64,000 nt of DNA from Diprion similis (Eukaryota > Arthropoda > Insecta > Hymenoptera > Diprionidae). Below the pieces are notes generated by a model. That model had not been told where the DNA came from. It ran no database searches and was given only the letters and a program-made list of their open reading frames with translations. Shown piece after piece: positions 37,401 through 50,800 of this stretch. The stretch lies in NCBI RefSeq assembly GCF_021155765.1, contig NC_060110.1, forward strand, positions 2,294,001 through 2,358,000, read 5' to 3'. Position numbers and translations under genes: made by a program. The first letter of the stretch is position 1. Each line of letters opens with the position of its first letter.

Positions 37401-40400
37401 TTTCGGCTGTAACTTTTGATGCGTCGCTCGCAGCCTATTGGGACTGCGCCCAATCGTTTTCTCACGCAAAATTACGTCAGAATAGTGCCTTAGGAAATAA
37501 ATTCTAGCTTATTTCGGAATCGTCGAAATTTTCGACAAAAATCCAAAGGGGTTAGCCTTAGTTTTTTCTCGATTGTCGGAGCTGAAAATTTTGCGTCTCC
37601 GAATCGATGAGTATGACCCTTTCTAGAGTAATTCGACCACCAGAAACTCAGAAAACACATGTAAAAGAGCGTGGGACCAACAGCAGAGAAATGACGACGA
37701 AAATCTGTGGTTTTTTGGCAGTAACTTTTGAGGCGCTGCTTGCAGTGTATTGGGACTGCGCTCAATCGATTTCTCTCGCAAAATTACGACGGAATAGTGC
37801 CTTAAGAAATGAAGTGCAGCACTTTTCAGAATCGTCAAAATTTTCGCAAAAAATCCAAAGGGGTTAGCCTTACTTTTTTGCTCATTTTCGGAGTCGAAAA
37901 TTTCTCGTTTCGGAATCGATATCTATGACCATTTCTAGAGTAATTCGACCCCCAGGAACTGAGGAAACACAGCAAAAAGAGCGTCGGACCGATAGCAGAA
38001 AAATGACGACAAAAATTTACGGTTTTTCGGCTGTAACTTTTGATGCGTCGCTCGCAGCCTATTGGGACTGCGCCCAATCGTTTTTTCACGCAAAATTACG
38101 TCAGAATAGTGCCTTCAGAAATGAATTGCAGCACTTTTCAGAATCGTCAAAATTTTCGCAAAAAATCCAAAGGGGTTAGCCTTACTTTTTTGCGCATTTT
38201 CGGAGTCGAAAATTTCTCGTTTCGGAATCGATATCTATGACCATTTCTAGAGTAATTAGACCCTCAGGAACTGAGGAAACACAGCAAAAAGAGCGTCGGA
38301 CCAATAGCAGAAAAATGACGACGAAAATTTACGGTTTTTCGGCTGTAACTTTTGATGCGTCGCTCGCAGCCTACTGGCACTGCGCCCAATCGTTTTCTTA
38401 CGCAAAATTACGTCGGAATAGTGCCTTAAGAAATAAATGCTAGCTGTTTTCGGAATCGTCGAAATTTTCTACAAAAATCCAAAGGGGTTAGCCTTAGTTT
38501 TTTCTCGATTTTCAGAGCTGAAAATTTTGCGTCTCCGAATCGATGAGTATGACCCTTTCTAGAGTGAATCGACCACCAGGAACTCAGAAAACACATGTAA
38601 AAGAGCGTGGGACCAACAGCAGAGAAATGACGACGAAAATCTGTGGTTTTTTGGCTGTAACTTGTCAGGCGCTGCTCGCAGCGTATTGGGACTGCGCTCA
38701 TTCGATTTCTCTCGCAAAATTACGTCAGAATAGTGCCTTGAGAAATGAATTGCAGCACTTTTCAGAATCGTCAAAATTTTCGCAAAAAATTCAAAGGGGT
38801 TAGCCGTACCTTTTTGCTCATTTTCGGAGTCGAAAATTTCTCGTTTCGGAATCGATATCTATGACCATTTCTAGAGTAATTCGACCCCCAGGAACTGAGG
38901 AAACACAGCAAAAAGAGCGTCGGACCGATAGCAGAAAAATGACGACGAAAATTTACGGTTTTTCGGCTGTAACTTTTGATGCGTCGCTCGCAGCCTATTG
39001 GGACTGCGCCCAATCGTTTTTTCACGCAAAATTACGTCAGAATAGTGCCTTAAGAAATAAATTCTAGCTTATTTCGGAATCGTCGAAATTTTTGACAAAA
39101 ATCCAAAGGGGTTAGCCTTAGTTTTTTCTCGATTTTCAGAGCTGAAAATTTTGCGTCTCCGAATCGATGAGTATGACCCTTTCTAGAGTAATTCGACCAC
39201 CAGGAACTCAGAAAACACATGTAAAAGAGCGTGGGACCAACAGCAGAGAAATGACGACGAAAATCTGTGGTTTTTTGGCTGTAACTTGTCAGGCGCTGCT
39301 CGCAGCGTATTGGGACTGCGCTCATTCGATTTCTCTCGCAAAATTACGTCAGAATAGTGCCTTGAGAAATGAATTGCAGCACTTTTCAGAATCGTCAAAA
39401 TTTTCGCAAAAAATCCAAAGGGGTTAGCCTTACTTTTTTGCGCATTTTCGGAGTCGAAAATTTCTCGTTTCGGAATCGATATCTATGACCATTTCTAGAG
39501 TAATTAGACCCCCTGGAACTGAGGAAACACGGCAAAAAGAGCGTCGGACCAATAGCAGAAAAATGACGACGAGAATTTACGGTTTTTCGGCTGTAACTTT
39601 TGATGCGTCGCTCGCAGCCTACTGTCACTGCGCCCAATCGTTTTCTCACGCGAAATTACGTCGGAATAGTGCCTTGAGAAATAAATGCTAGCTTTTTTCG
39701 GAATCGTCGAAATTTTCGACAAAAATCCAAAGGGGTTAGCCTTAGTTTTTTCTCGATTTTCAGAGCCGAGAATTTTGCGTCTTCGAATCGATAAGTATGA
39801 CCCGTTCTAGAGTAATTCGACCACCAGGAACTCAGAAAACACATGTAAAAGAGCGTGGGACCAACAGCAGAGAAATGACGACGAAAATCTGTGGTTTTTT
39901 GGCTGTAACTTGTCAGGCGCTGCTCGCAGCGTATTGGGACTGCGCTCATTCGATTTCTCTCGCAAAATTACGTCAGAATAGTGCCTTGAGAAATGAATTG
40001 CAGCACTTTTCAGAATCGTCGAAATTTTCGCAAAAAATCCAAAGGGGTTAGCCTTACTTTTTTGCGCATTTTCAGAGTCGAAAATTTCTCGTTTCGGAAT
40101 CGATATCTATGACCTTTTCTAGAGTAATTAGACCCCCAGGAACTGAGAAAACACGGCAAAAGAGCGTCGGACCAATAGCAGAAAAATGACGACGATAATT
40201 TACGGTTTTTCGGCTGTAACTTTTGATGCGTCGCTCGCAGCCTATTGGGACTGCGCCCAATCGTTTTTTCACGCAAAATTACGTCAGAATAGTGCCTTAA
40301 GAAATAAATTCTAGCTTATTTCGGAATCGTTGAAATTTTCGACAAAAATCCAAAGGGGTTAGCCTTAGTTTTTTCTCGATTGTCGGAGCTGAAAATTTTG

Positions 40401-43400
40401 CGTCTCCGAATCGATGAGTATGACCCTTTCTAGAGTAATTCGACCACCAGAAACTCAGAAAACACATGTAAAAGAGCGTGGGACCAACAGCAGAGAAATG
40501 ACGACGAAAATCTGTGGTTTTTTGGCTGTGACTTGTCAGGCGCTGCTCGCAGCGTATTGTGACTGCGTTCATTCGATTTCTCTCGCAAAATTACGTCAGA
40601 ATAGTGCCTTGAGAAATGAATTGCAGCACTTTTCAGAATCGTCAAAATTTTCGCAAAAAATCCAAAGGGGTTAGCCTTACTTTTTTGCTCATTTTCGGAG
40701 TCGAAAATTTCTCGTTTCGGAATCGATATCTATGACCATTTCTAGAGTAATTCGACCCCCAGGAACTGAGGAAACACAGCAAAAAGAGCGTCGGACCGAT
40801 AGCAGAAAAATGACGACAAAAATTTACGGTTTTTCGGCTGTAACTTTTGATGCGTCGCTCGCAGCCTATTGGGACTGCGCCCAATCGTTTTTTCACGCAA
40901 AATTACGTCAGAATAGTGCCTTCAGAAATGAATTGCAGCACTTTCCAGAATCGTCAAAATTTTCGCAAAAAATCCAAAGGGGTTAGCCTTACTTTTTTGC
41001 GCATTTTCGGAGTCGAAAATTTCTCGTTTCGGAATCGATATCTATGACCATTTCTAGAGTAATTAGACCCTCAGGAACTGAGGAAACACAGCAAAAAGAG
41101 CGTCGGACCAATAGCAGAAAAATGACGACGAAAATTTACGGTTTTTCGGCTGTAACTTTTGATGCGTCGCTCGCAGCCTACTGGCACTGCGCCCAATCGT
41201 TTTCTTACGCAAAATTACGTCGAATTAGTGCCTTAAGAAATAAATGCTAGCTGTTTTCGGAATCGTCGAAATTTTCTACAAAAATCCAAAGGGGTTAGCC
41301 TTAGTTTTTTCTCGATTTTCAGAGCTGAAAATTTTGCGTCTCCGAATCGATGAGTATGACCCTTTCTAGAGTGAATCGACCACCAGGAACTCAGAAAACA
41401 CATGTAAACGAGCGTGGGACCAACAGCAGAGAAATGACGACGAAAATCTGTGGTTTTTTGGCTGCAACTTGTCAGGCGCTGCTCGCAGCGTATGGGGACT
41501 GCGCTCATTCGATTTCTCTCGCAAAATTACGTCAGAATAGTGCCTTGAGAAATGAATTGCAGCACTTTTCAGAATCGTCAAAATTTTCGCAAAAAATCCA
41601 AAGGGGTTAGCCTTACTTTTTTGCGCATTTTCGGAGTCGAAAATTTCTCGTTTCGGAATCGATATCTATGACCATTTCTGGAGTAATTACACCCCCAGGT
41701 ACTGAGGAAACACAGCAAAGAGAGCGTCGGACCAATAGCAGAAAAATGACGACGAAAATTTACGGTTTTTCGGCTGTAACTTTTGATGCGTCGCTCGCAG
41801 CCTATTGGGACTGCGCCCAATCGTTTTCTCACGCAAAATTACGTCAGAATAGTGCCTTAAGAAATAAATTCTAGCTTATTTCGGAATCGTCGAAATTTTC
41901 GACAAAAATCCAAAGGGGTTAGCCTTAGTTTTTTCTCGATTGTCGGAGCTGAGAATTTTGCGTCTCCGAATCGATGAGTATGACCCTTTCTAGAGTAATT
42001 CGACCACCAGAAACTCAGAGAACACATGTAAAAGTGCGTGGGACCAACAGCAGAGAAATGACGACGAAAATCTGTGGTTTTTTGGCTGTAACTTGTCAGG
42101 CGCTGCTCGCAGCGTATTGGGACTGCGCTCATTCGATTTCTCTCGCAAAATTACGTCAGAATAGTGCCTTGAGAAATGAATTGCAGCACTTTTCAGAATC
42201 GTCAAAATTTTCGCAAAAAATGCAAAGGGGTTAGCCTTACTTTTTTGCGCATTTTCGGAGTCGAAAATTTCTCGTTTCGGAATCGATATCTATGACCATT
42301 TCTAGAGTAATTAGACCCTCAGGAACTGAGGAAACACAGCAAAAAGAGCGTCGGACCAATAGCAGAAAAATGACGACGAAAATTTACGGTTTTTCGGCTG
42401 TAACTTTTGATGCGTCGCTCGCAGCCTACTGGCACTGCGCCCAATCGTTTTCTTACGCAAAATTACGTCGAATTAGTGCCTTAAGAAATAAATGCTAGCT
42501 GTTTTCGGAATCGTCGAAATTTTCTACAAAAATCCAAAGGGGTTAGCCTTAGTTTTTTCTCGATTTTCAGAGCTGAAAATTTTGCGTCTCCGAATCGATG
42601 AGTATGACCCTTTCTAGAGTGAATCGACCACCAGGAACTCAGAAAACACATGTAAAAGAGCGTGGGACCAACAGCAGAGAAATGACGACGAAAATCTGTG
42701 GTTTTTTGGCTGCAACTTGTCAGGCGCTGCTCGCAGCGTATTGGGACTGCGCTCATTCGATTTCTCTCGCAAAATTACGTCAGAATAGTGCCTTGAGAAA
42801 TGAATTGCAGCACTTTTCAGAATCGTCAAAATTTTCGCAAAAAATCCAAAGGGGTTAGCCTTACTTTTTTGCGCATTTTCGGAGTCGAAAATTTCTCGTT
42901 TCGGAATCGATATCTATGACCATTTCTGGAGTAATTACACCCCCAGGTACTGAGGAAACACAGCAAAGAGAGCGTCGGACCAATAGCAGAAAAATGACGA
43001 CGAAAATTTACGGTTTTTCGGCTGTAACTTTTGATGCGTCGCTCGCAGCCTATTGGGACTGCGCCCAATCGTTTTCTCACGCAAAATTACGTCAGAATAG
43101 TGCCTTAAGAAATAAATTCTAGCTTATTTCGGAATCGTCGAAATTTTCGACAAAAATCCAAAGGGGTTAGCCTTAGTTTTTTCTCGATTGTCGGAGCTGA
43201 GAATTTTGCGTCTCCGAATCGATGAGTATGACCCTTTCTAGAGTAATTCGACCACCAGAAACTCAGAGAACACATGTAAAAGTGCGTGGGACCAACAGCA
43301 GAGAAATGACGACGAAAATCTGTGGTTTTTTGGCTGTAACTTGTCAGGCGCTGCTCGCAGCGTATTGGGACTGCGCTCATTCGATTTCTCTCGCAAAATT

Positions 43401-46400
43401 ACGTCAGAATAGTGCCTTGAGAAATGAATTGCAGCACTTTTCAGAATCGTCAAAATTTTCGCAAAAAATCCAAAGGGGTTAGCCTTACTTTTTTGCGCAT
43501 TTTCGGAGTCGAAAATTTCTCGTTTCGGAATCGATATCTATGACCATTTCTGGAGTAATTACACCCCCAGGTACTGAGGAAACACAGCAAAGAGAGCGTC
43601 GGACCAATAGCAGAAAAATGACGACGAAAATTTACGGTTTTTCGGCTGTAACTTTTGATGCGTCGCTCGCAGCCTATTGGGACTGCGCCCAATCGTTTTC
43701 TCACGCAAAATTACGTCAGAATAGTGCCTTAAGAAATAAATTCTAGCTTATTTCGGAATCGTCGAAATTTTCGACAAAAATCCAAAGGGGTTAGCCTTAG
43801 TTTTTTCTCGATTGTCGGAGCTGAGAATTTTGCGTCTCCGAATCGATGAGTATGACCCTTTCTAGAGTAATTCGACCACCAGAAACTCAGAGAACACATG
43901 TAAAAGTGCGTGGGACCAACAGCAGAGAAATGACGACGAAAATCTGTGGTTTTTTGGCTGTAACTTGTCAGGCGCTGCTCGCAGCGTATTGGGACTGCGC
44001 TCATTCGATTTCTCTCGCAAAATTACGTCAGAATAGTGCCTTGAGAAATGAATTGCAGCACTTTTCAGAATCGTCAAAATTTTCGCAAAAAATCCAAAGG
44101 GGTTAGCCTTACTTTTTTGCGCATTTTCGGAGTCGAAAATTTCTCGTTTCGGAATCGATATCTATGACCATTTCTAGAGTAATTAGACCCTCAGGAACTG
44201 AGGAAACACAGCAAAAAGAGCGTCGGACCAATAGCAGAAAAATGACGACGAAAATTTACGGTTTTTCGGCTGTAACTTTTGATGCGTCGCTCGCAGCCTA
44301 TTGGGACTGCGCCCAATCGTTTTTTCACGCAAAATTACGTCAGAATAGTGCCTTAAGAAATAAATTCTAGCTTATTTCGGAATCGTCGAAATTTTCGACA
44401 AAAATCCAAAGGGGTTAGCCTTAGTTTTTTCTCGATTTTCAGAGCTGAAAATTTTGCGTCTCCGAATCGATGAGTATGACCCTTTCTAGAGTAATTTGAC
44501 CACCAGGAACTCAGAAAACACATGTAAAAGAGCGCGGGACCAACAGCAGAGAAATGACGACGAAAATCTGTGGTTTTTTGGCTGTAACTTGTCAGGCGCT
44601 GCTCGCAGCGTATTGGGACTGCGCTCATTCGATTTCTCTCGCAAAATTACGTCAGAATAGTGCCTTGAGAAATGAATTGCAGCACTTTTCAGAATCGTCA
44701 AAATTTTCGCAAAAAATCCAAAGGGGTTAGCCTTACTTTTTTGCGCATTTTCGGAGTCGAAAATTTCTCGTTTCGGAATCGATATCTATGACCATTTCTA
44801 GAGTAATTAGACCCTCAGGAACTGAGGAAACACAGCAAAAAGAGCGTCGGACCAATAGCAGAAAAATGACGACGAAAATTTACGGTTTTTCGGCTGTAAC
44901 TTTTGATGCGTCGCTCGCAGCCTATTGGGACTGCGCCCAATCGTTTTCTCACGCAAAATTACGTCGGAATAGTGCCTTAAGAAATGAATTCCAGCTTATT
45001 TCGGAATCGTCGAAATTTTCGACAAAAATCCAAAGGGGTTAGCCTTAGTTTTTTCTCGATTGTCAGAGCTAAAAATTTTGCGTCTCCGAATCGATGAGTA
45101 TGACCCTTTCTAGAGTAATTCGACCACCAGGAACTCAGAAAACACATGTAAAAGAGCGTGGGACCAACAGCAGAGAAATGACGACGAAAATCTGTGGTTT
45201 TTTGGCTGTAACTTTTCAGGCGCTGCTCGCAGTGTATTGGGACTGCGCTCAATCGATTTCTCTCGCAAAATCACGACGGAATAGTGCCTTAAGGAATGAA
45301 TTGCAGCACTTTTCAGAATCGTCAAAATTTTCGCAAAAAATCCAAAGGGGTTAGCCTTACTTTTTTGCGCATTTTCGGAGTCGAAAATTTCTCGTTTCGA
45401 AATCGATATCTATGACCATTTCTAGAGTAATTAGACCCCCAGGAACTGAGGAAACACAGCAAAAAGAGCGTCGGACCAATAGCAGAAAAATGACGACGAT
45501 AATTTACGGTTTTTCGGCTGTAACTTTTGATGCGTCGCTCGCAGCCTATTATGACTGCGCCCAATCGTTTTCTCACGCAAAATTACGTCAGAATAGTGCC
45601 TTAGGAAATAAATTCCAGCTTATTTCGGAATCGTCGAAATTTTCGACAAAAATCCAAAGGGGTTAGCCTTAGTTTTTTCTCGATTGTCGGAGCTGAAAAT
45701 TTTGCGTCTCCGAATCGATGAGTATGACCCTTTCTAGAGTAATTCGACCACCAGAAACTCAGAAAACACATGTAAAAGAGCGTGGGACCAACAGCAGAGA
45801 AATGACGACGAAAATCTGTGGTTTTTTGGCTGTAACTTTTGAGGCGCTGCTTGCAGTGTATTAGGACTGCGCTTAATTGATTTCTCTCGCAAAATTACGA
45901 CGGAATAGTGCCTTAAGAAATGAATTGCAGCACTTTTCAGAATCGCTAAAATTTTCGCAAAAAATCCAAAGGGGTTAGCCTTACTTTTTTGCTCATTTTC
46001 GGAGTCGAAAATTTCTCGTCGCGGAATCGATATCTATGACCATTTCTAGAGTGATTAGACCCCCAGGAACTGAGGAAACACAGCAAAAAGAGCGTCGGAC
46101 CAATAGCAGAAAAATGACGACGAAAATTTACGGTTTTTCGGCTGTAACTTTTGATGCGTCGCTCGCAGCCTACTGGCACTGCGCCCAATCGTTTTCTCAC
46201 GCGAAATTACGTCGGAATAGTGCCTTAAGAAATAAATGCTAGCTGTTTTCGGAATCGTCGAAATTTTCTACAAAAATCCAAAGGGGTTAGCCTTAGTTTT
46301 TTCTCGATTTTCAGAGCTGAAAATTTTGCGTCTCCGAATCGATGAGTATGACCCTTTCTAGAGTGAATCGACCACCAGGAACTCAGAAAACAAATGTAAA

Positions 46401-49190
46401 AGAGCGTGGGACCAACAGCAGAGAAATGACGACGAAAATCTGTGGTTTTTTGGCTGTAACTTGTCAGGCGCTGCTCGCAGCGTATTGGGACTGCGCTCAT
46501 TCGATTTCTCTCGCAAAATTACGTCAGAATAGTGCCTTGAGAAATGAATTGCAGCACTTTTCAGAATCGTCAAAATTTTCGCAAAAAATCCAAAGGGGTT
46601 AGCCTTACTTTTTTGCGCATTTTCGGAGTCAAAAATTTCTCGTTTCGGAATCGATATCTATGACCATTCCTGGAGTAATTAGACCCCCAGGTACTGAGGA
46701 AACACAGCAAAGAGAGCGTCGGACCAATAGCAGAAAAATGACGACGAAAATTTACGGTTTTTCGGCTGTAACTTTTGATGCGTCGCTCGCAGCCTATTGG
46801 GACTGCGCCCAATCGTTTTCTCACGCAAAATTACGTCAGAATAGTGCCTTAAGGAATAAATTCTAGCTTATTTCGGAATCGTCGAAATTTTCGACAAAAT
46901 TCTGAAGGGGTAAGCCTTAGTTTTTTCTCGATTGTCGGAGCTGAAAATTTTGCGTCTCCGAATCGATGAGTATGACCCCTTCTAGAGAAATTCGACCACC
47001 AGGAACTCAGAAAACACATGTAAAAGAGCGTGGGACCAACAGCAGAGAAATGACGACGAAAATCTGTGGTTTTTTGGCTGTAACTTGTCAGGCGCTGCTC
47101 GCAGCGTATTGGGACTGCGCTCATTCGATTTCTCTCGCAAAATTACGTCAGAATAGTGCCTTGAGAAATGAATTGCAGCACTTTTCAGAATCGTCAAAAT
47201 TTTCGCAAAAAATCCAAAGGGGTTAGCCTTACTTTTTTGCGCATTTTCGGAGTCGAAAATTTCTCGTTTCGGAATCGATATCTATGACCATTTCTAGAGT
47301 AATTAGACCCTCAGGAACTGAGGAAACACAGCAAAAAGAGCGTCTGACCAATAGCAGAAAAATGACGACGAAAATTTACGGTTTTTCGGCTGTAACTTTT
47401 GATGCGTCGCTCGCAGCCTATTGGGACTGCGCCCAATCGTTTTCTCACGCAAAATTACGTCGGAATAGTGCCTTAAGAAATAAATTCTAGCTTATTTCGG
47501 AATCGTCGAAATTTTCGACAAAAATCCAAAGGGGTTAGCCTTAGTTTTTTCTCGATTGTCAGAGCTAAAAATTTTGCGTCTCCGAATCGATGAGTATGAC
47601 CCTTTCTAGAGTAATTCGACCACCAGGAACTCAGAAAACACATGTAAAAGAGCGTGGGACCAACAGCAGAGAAATGACGACGAAAATCTGTGGTTTTTTG
47701 GCTGTAACTTGTCAGGCGCTGCTCGCAGCGTATTGGGACTGCGCTCATTCGATTTCTCTCGCAAAATTACGTCAGAATAGTGCCTTGAGAAATGAATTGC
47801 AGCACTTTTCAGAATCGTCAAAATTTTCGCAAAAAATCCAGAGGGGTTAGCCTTACTTTTTTGCTCATTTTCGGGGTCGAAAATTTCTCGTCTCGAAATC
47901 AATATCTATGACCATTTCTAGAGTAAATTAACCCCCAGGAACTCAGAAAACACAGCAAAAAGAGCGTCGGACCAACAGCAGAGAAATGACGACGAAAATT
48001 TACGGTTTTTCGGCTGTAACTTTTGATGCGTCGCTCGCAGCCTATTGGGACTGCGCTCAACCGTTTCCTTTCGAAAAATTACGTCGGAATAGTGCCACAA
48101 TAAATCATTTGCAGCGCTTTCCAGAGTTGTCGAAATTTTTTCCAAAAATCCAAAGGGGTTAGCCTTACTTTTTTGCTCATTTTCGGAGTCCAGAATTTCT
48201 CGTCTCGGAATCGATATCTATGACCATTCCTAGACTTATTCGACCCCCAGGAACTTAGAAAACACAGCAAAAAGAGCGTCGGACCAATAGCAGAGAAATG
48301 ACGACGAAAATTTACGGTTTTTCGGCTGTCACTTTTGATGCGTCGCTCGCAGCCTATCGGGACTGCGCCTAATCGTTTTCTCACGCAAAATTACGTCGGA
48401 ATAGTGCCTTAAGAAATGAATTCCAGCTTTTTTCGGAATCGTCAAAATTTTCGACACAAATCCAGAGGGGTCAGCCTTACTTTTTTGCTCATTTTTGGAG
48501 TTCAAAATTTATCGTCTCGGAATTGATTTGTATGACCATTTCTCGAGTAAATCGACCCTCAGGAACTAAGAAAACATAGCAAGAAGAGCGTCGGACCATC
48601 AGCAGAGAAATGACGACGCAAATTTACGGTTTTTCGGCTGTAACTCTTGATGCGTCGCTCGCAGCCTATTGGGGCTGCGCTCCACCGTTTTCCCTCGAAA
48701 AATTACGTCGGAATAGTGCCCCAATAAATCATTCGCAGCACTTTCCAAAGTTGTCGAAATGTTTGCTCAAAATCCAAAGGGGTTAGCCTTACTTTTTTGC
48801 TCATTTTTGGAGTCCAAAATTTTCTGTTTCGGAATCGATTTCTATGACTATTTGCAGAGTTATTTGACCCCCAGGAATTCAGAAAACACAGCAAAAAGAG
48901 CCTGGGACCAACAGCAGAGAAAATACGACGCAAAGATCAGCGGCAAAAAAATGGAGAAATCACGTGTTTCGTTTTTAGGCTGTCACTTTTGATCCGTTCT
49001 TGCAGCGTATTGGGGCTGCGTTTAATTGATTTTTTCCGCATAACGACTCCGGATTAAGGCATTACAGAATAGTTTGTTGCACCTTTGCGAATCGTCAAAA
49101 TTTTTACCAAAAGCCCATATGGCTCAGCCCCACTTTTTTTCCAGCCAAAAACACCTGGTCTTTGAATCGATCTGTGTGACCCTCTTCAGA
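34470..49190. repeat. Satellite DNA array, 312-bp monomer, about 46 copies with A/B subtypes
   Basis: A landmark ATGACC(A/C)TTTCTAGAGTAAT recurs at 34,807, 35,119, 35,431, 35,743 and so on to 48,844. Spacing is 312 bp, with three 311-bp steps caused by single-base deletions. Type A carries CACAGCAAAAAGAGCGTCGG and type B carries CACATGTAAAAGAGCGTGGG; they alternate, forming 624-bp dimers, except for AA pairs at 37,925/38,237 and 40,732/41,044 and four A-like units at the right end. Core copies differ by a few bases. Units before 34,807 and after about 48,000 diverge, with spacing of about 331-333 bp at the outermost steps. CpG dinucleotides are frequent. Because 312 is divisible by three, short frames repeat identically on both strands, but each monomer carries stops and no start context is preserved. 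Confidence 0.97.
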
Positions 49191-49394
49191 CCAACTGGAC
49201 CTCCCGGAGCTCAGAAAACACATGAAATGACGTGTAGAACGAACAGCAGAGAAAAGACGCAAGTAATTACAGCAGCGGGACAAGAGACAGAACAACCGTT
49301 CTGTTTTCCGGACGTCAGTCATGAGGCGTTGCTCGCAGCGTATTGAGACCGCCTTTAATCCATGTTTTTTTGCAAGATCACATCGGAATAATGC

Positions 49395-50800
49395 ATTAAA
49401 GACATGTTCGTAGCATTTATCAAAGCTGTCGAATTTTTGGCTCAAAATGCAAAGGGGCCTGCCTAAATTTTTTTTTTCCCTCGATTCTGCCAAATTTTTG
49501 GCTCCAAATCGATATCAGTGACGTCGTCCTTACGAATTTGATGCAGAGCAACGCAGACAGAACATGATATTAGCGATGTTGAGCAAATACGAAGAAAACA
49601 CAGAAAATTGTTTATTTACTAATTCCAATTCAAGTTACATGTAACACTACAACGTCACGTTCATACATATTGTATCCTGCGGAGGTATCTGCATTGCTTC
49701 CATGCGCACGGCGAAACCTCAGATACACTCACAACCTGCAATAATCACTATATTATATACTTCTCGCCTTAAGATGAAAAATTGATCAGATGATTGCATC
49801 ATATTCAAGATTCTTGCGTTAAAATTTCAAGTCAATCAACAAAAACCTGACGGAGATAGGGCGTTTCAAGTCCCTGTCTCTTCCATAAGTTCTATAGTTC
49901 ATGAGCAGCACGAATGTCAATGTGAAAACGTGAATGAATAGACATCCAAGGTGAAAGCCTTCTATTGTATGGACGTGGTGTTGATGATTTTGTGTAACTG
50001 AAAAGAAACAAAACACTCGGTTGTTGATGTTCAATTTTTCATCTTTGGTGTAAATCTTCAACCTGATTTTCACACAATTTGCGTTTCCAAAGTCGGTGGA
50101 CACTGCCACTCGAAATCTACTACACCCATCTTTTTTCAACTTTGCACACTCTTTCTACTCATTACCAGCGAGGTAACCCTTTCGATTTTTTTTTAAAAGT
50201 TATAAGTAATTTTTATAACAGCTAAATTGTTGACTTTTGAGTAAAAAATTGGTGTTTTTACTCCTCAGCGCTAGTAAAAATCTAAAAATGAGAAAAAAAA
50301 CTCGACAGCGTTACCTCGAAAAACTTATCAACTAATAAAAATTTTTCAGTTTTTCCATTTCAGATGATCCAGTAATGAGTTCTCTCGTCCACCGCAAAGC
50401 ACCTTCTTCCTGAGGCGGACAGTAAAAGTTGCTGTCATCAGCCGATTTCTTCATATTTTTAACTGAAAATTCCAGAGGATACTTTTAGAAAGTCACTTTA
50501 TTACATGCTTCATCAATAAATGAAAAGATATGTATCTTACTAGTATTCAGCGAATGATTTACGTATTATAACATTGACAATTCACTAATTTCCTTACCCT
50601 TCGTTCTAACAGACTCGTTCAAATTTCATATTTCTGGGCCATTATTTTCAATCTGTAGTTCGCAGCGGGTCGAGACTACGTAATCGATTTCTCTCGCAAG
50701 ATTACGTCGATATAGTGCATCAGGGAATCGATCCTAGCAGCATCCAAAATCTGCAATATAAATTAACATTTTCACCAAAAATCCAAGTGGGTTACTTTTT
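49395..50800. repeat. Right flank of the satellite: directly repeated spacer and monomer pieces
   Basis: This segment is homologous to 33,640-34,440 in the same orientation. It shares the CAGAGCAACG, TTGAGCAAATACGAAG, TGTAACACTACAA, CGGAGGTA and CACTCACAACCTGC landmarks (49,545-49,735), an ACTAGTATT-AGC block near 50,541, and a diverged monomer (CAATCTGTAGTTCGC, TCTCGCAAGATTACGTCG) from about 50,640. It is longer than the left copy by an interposed stretch at about 49,770-50,500. Confidence 0.75.
49819..50465 (-). other. Coding-like minus-strand segments with a hydrophobic helix, unidentified
   Basis: Three protein-like pieces lie in order on the minus strand. The first, near 50,450-50,350, contains NFYCPPQEEGALRWTREL after a TTTTCAG acceptor. 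The second, near 50,150-50,020, contains CSRFRVAVSTDFGNANCVKI. The third, near 49,990-49,830 after another TTTTCAG, contains a hydrophobic stretch (GCLFIHVFTLTFVLLM) followed by basic residues. Together they suggest a cysteine-containing ectodomain and one membrane segment. I could not build a single in-frame model: the donor after the first piece is unclear. The family is not recognised. It may be a small gene, a pseudogene or chance. Confidence 0.25.

Noticed and set aside
34373..48992. Dozens of 60-100 aa open frames on both strands, such as those starting MTISRVIRPP or MSAVPIRCEQ.
   Set aside because: They repeat with the 312-bp satellite monomer. The unit length is divisible by three, so any open frame recurs in every copy. 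The frames overlap on opposite strands, have no domain, and vary at the rate of the surrounding DNA.
34470..49190. A CRISPR-like array or a coding tandem-repeat gene.
   Set aside because: The repeats are 312 bp, contiguous and without variable spacers, and each copy contains stops in every frame checked. This is satellite DNA in a eukaryotic genome.
34470..49190. A CENP-B box in the satellite monomer.
   Set aside because: I looked for the TTCG-4N-A-2N-CGGG pattern in type A and B monomers and did not find it. Similar-looking TTCG stretches lack the CGGG half.
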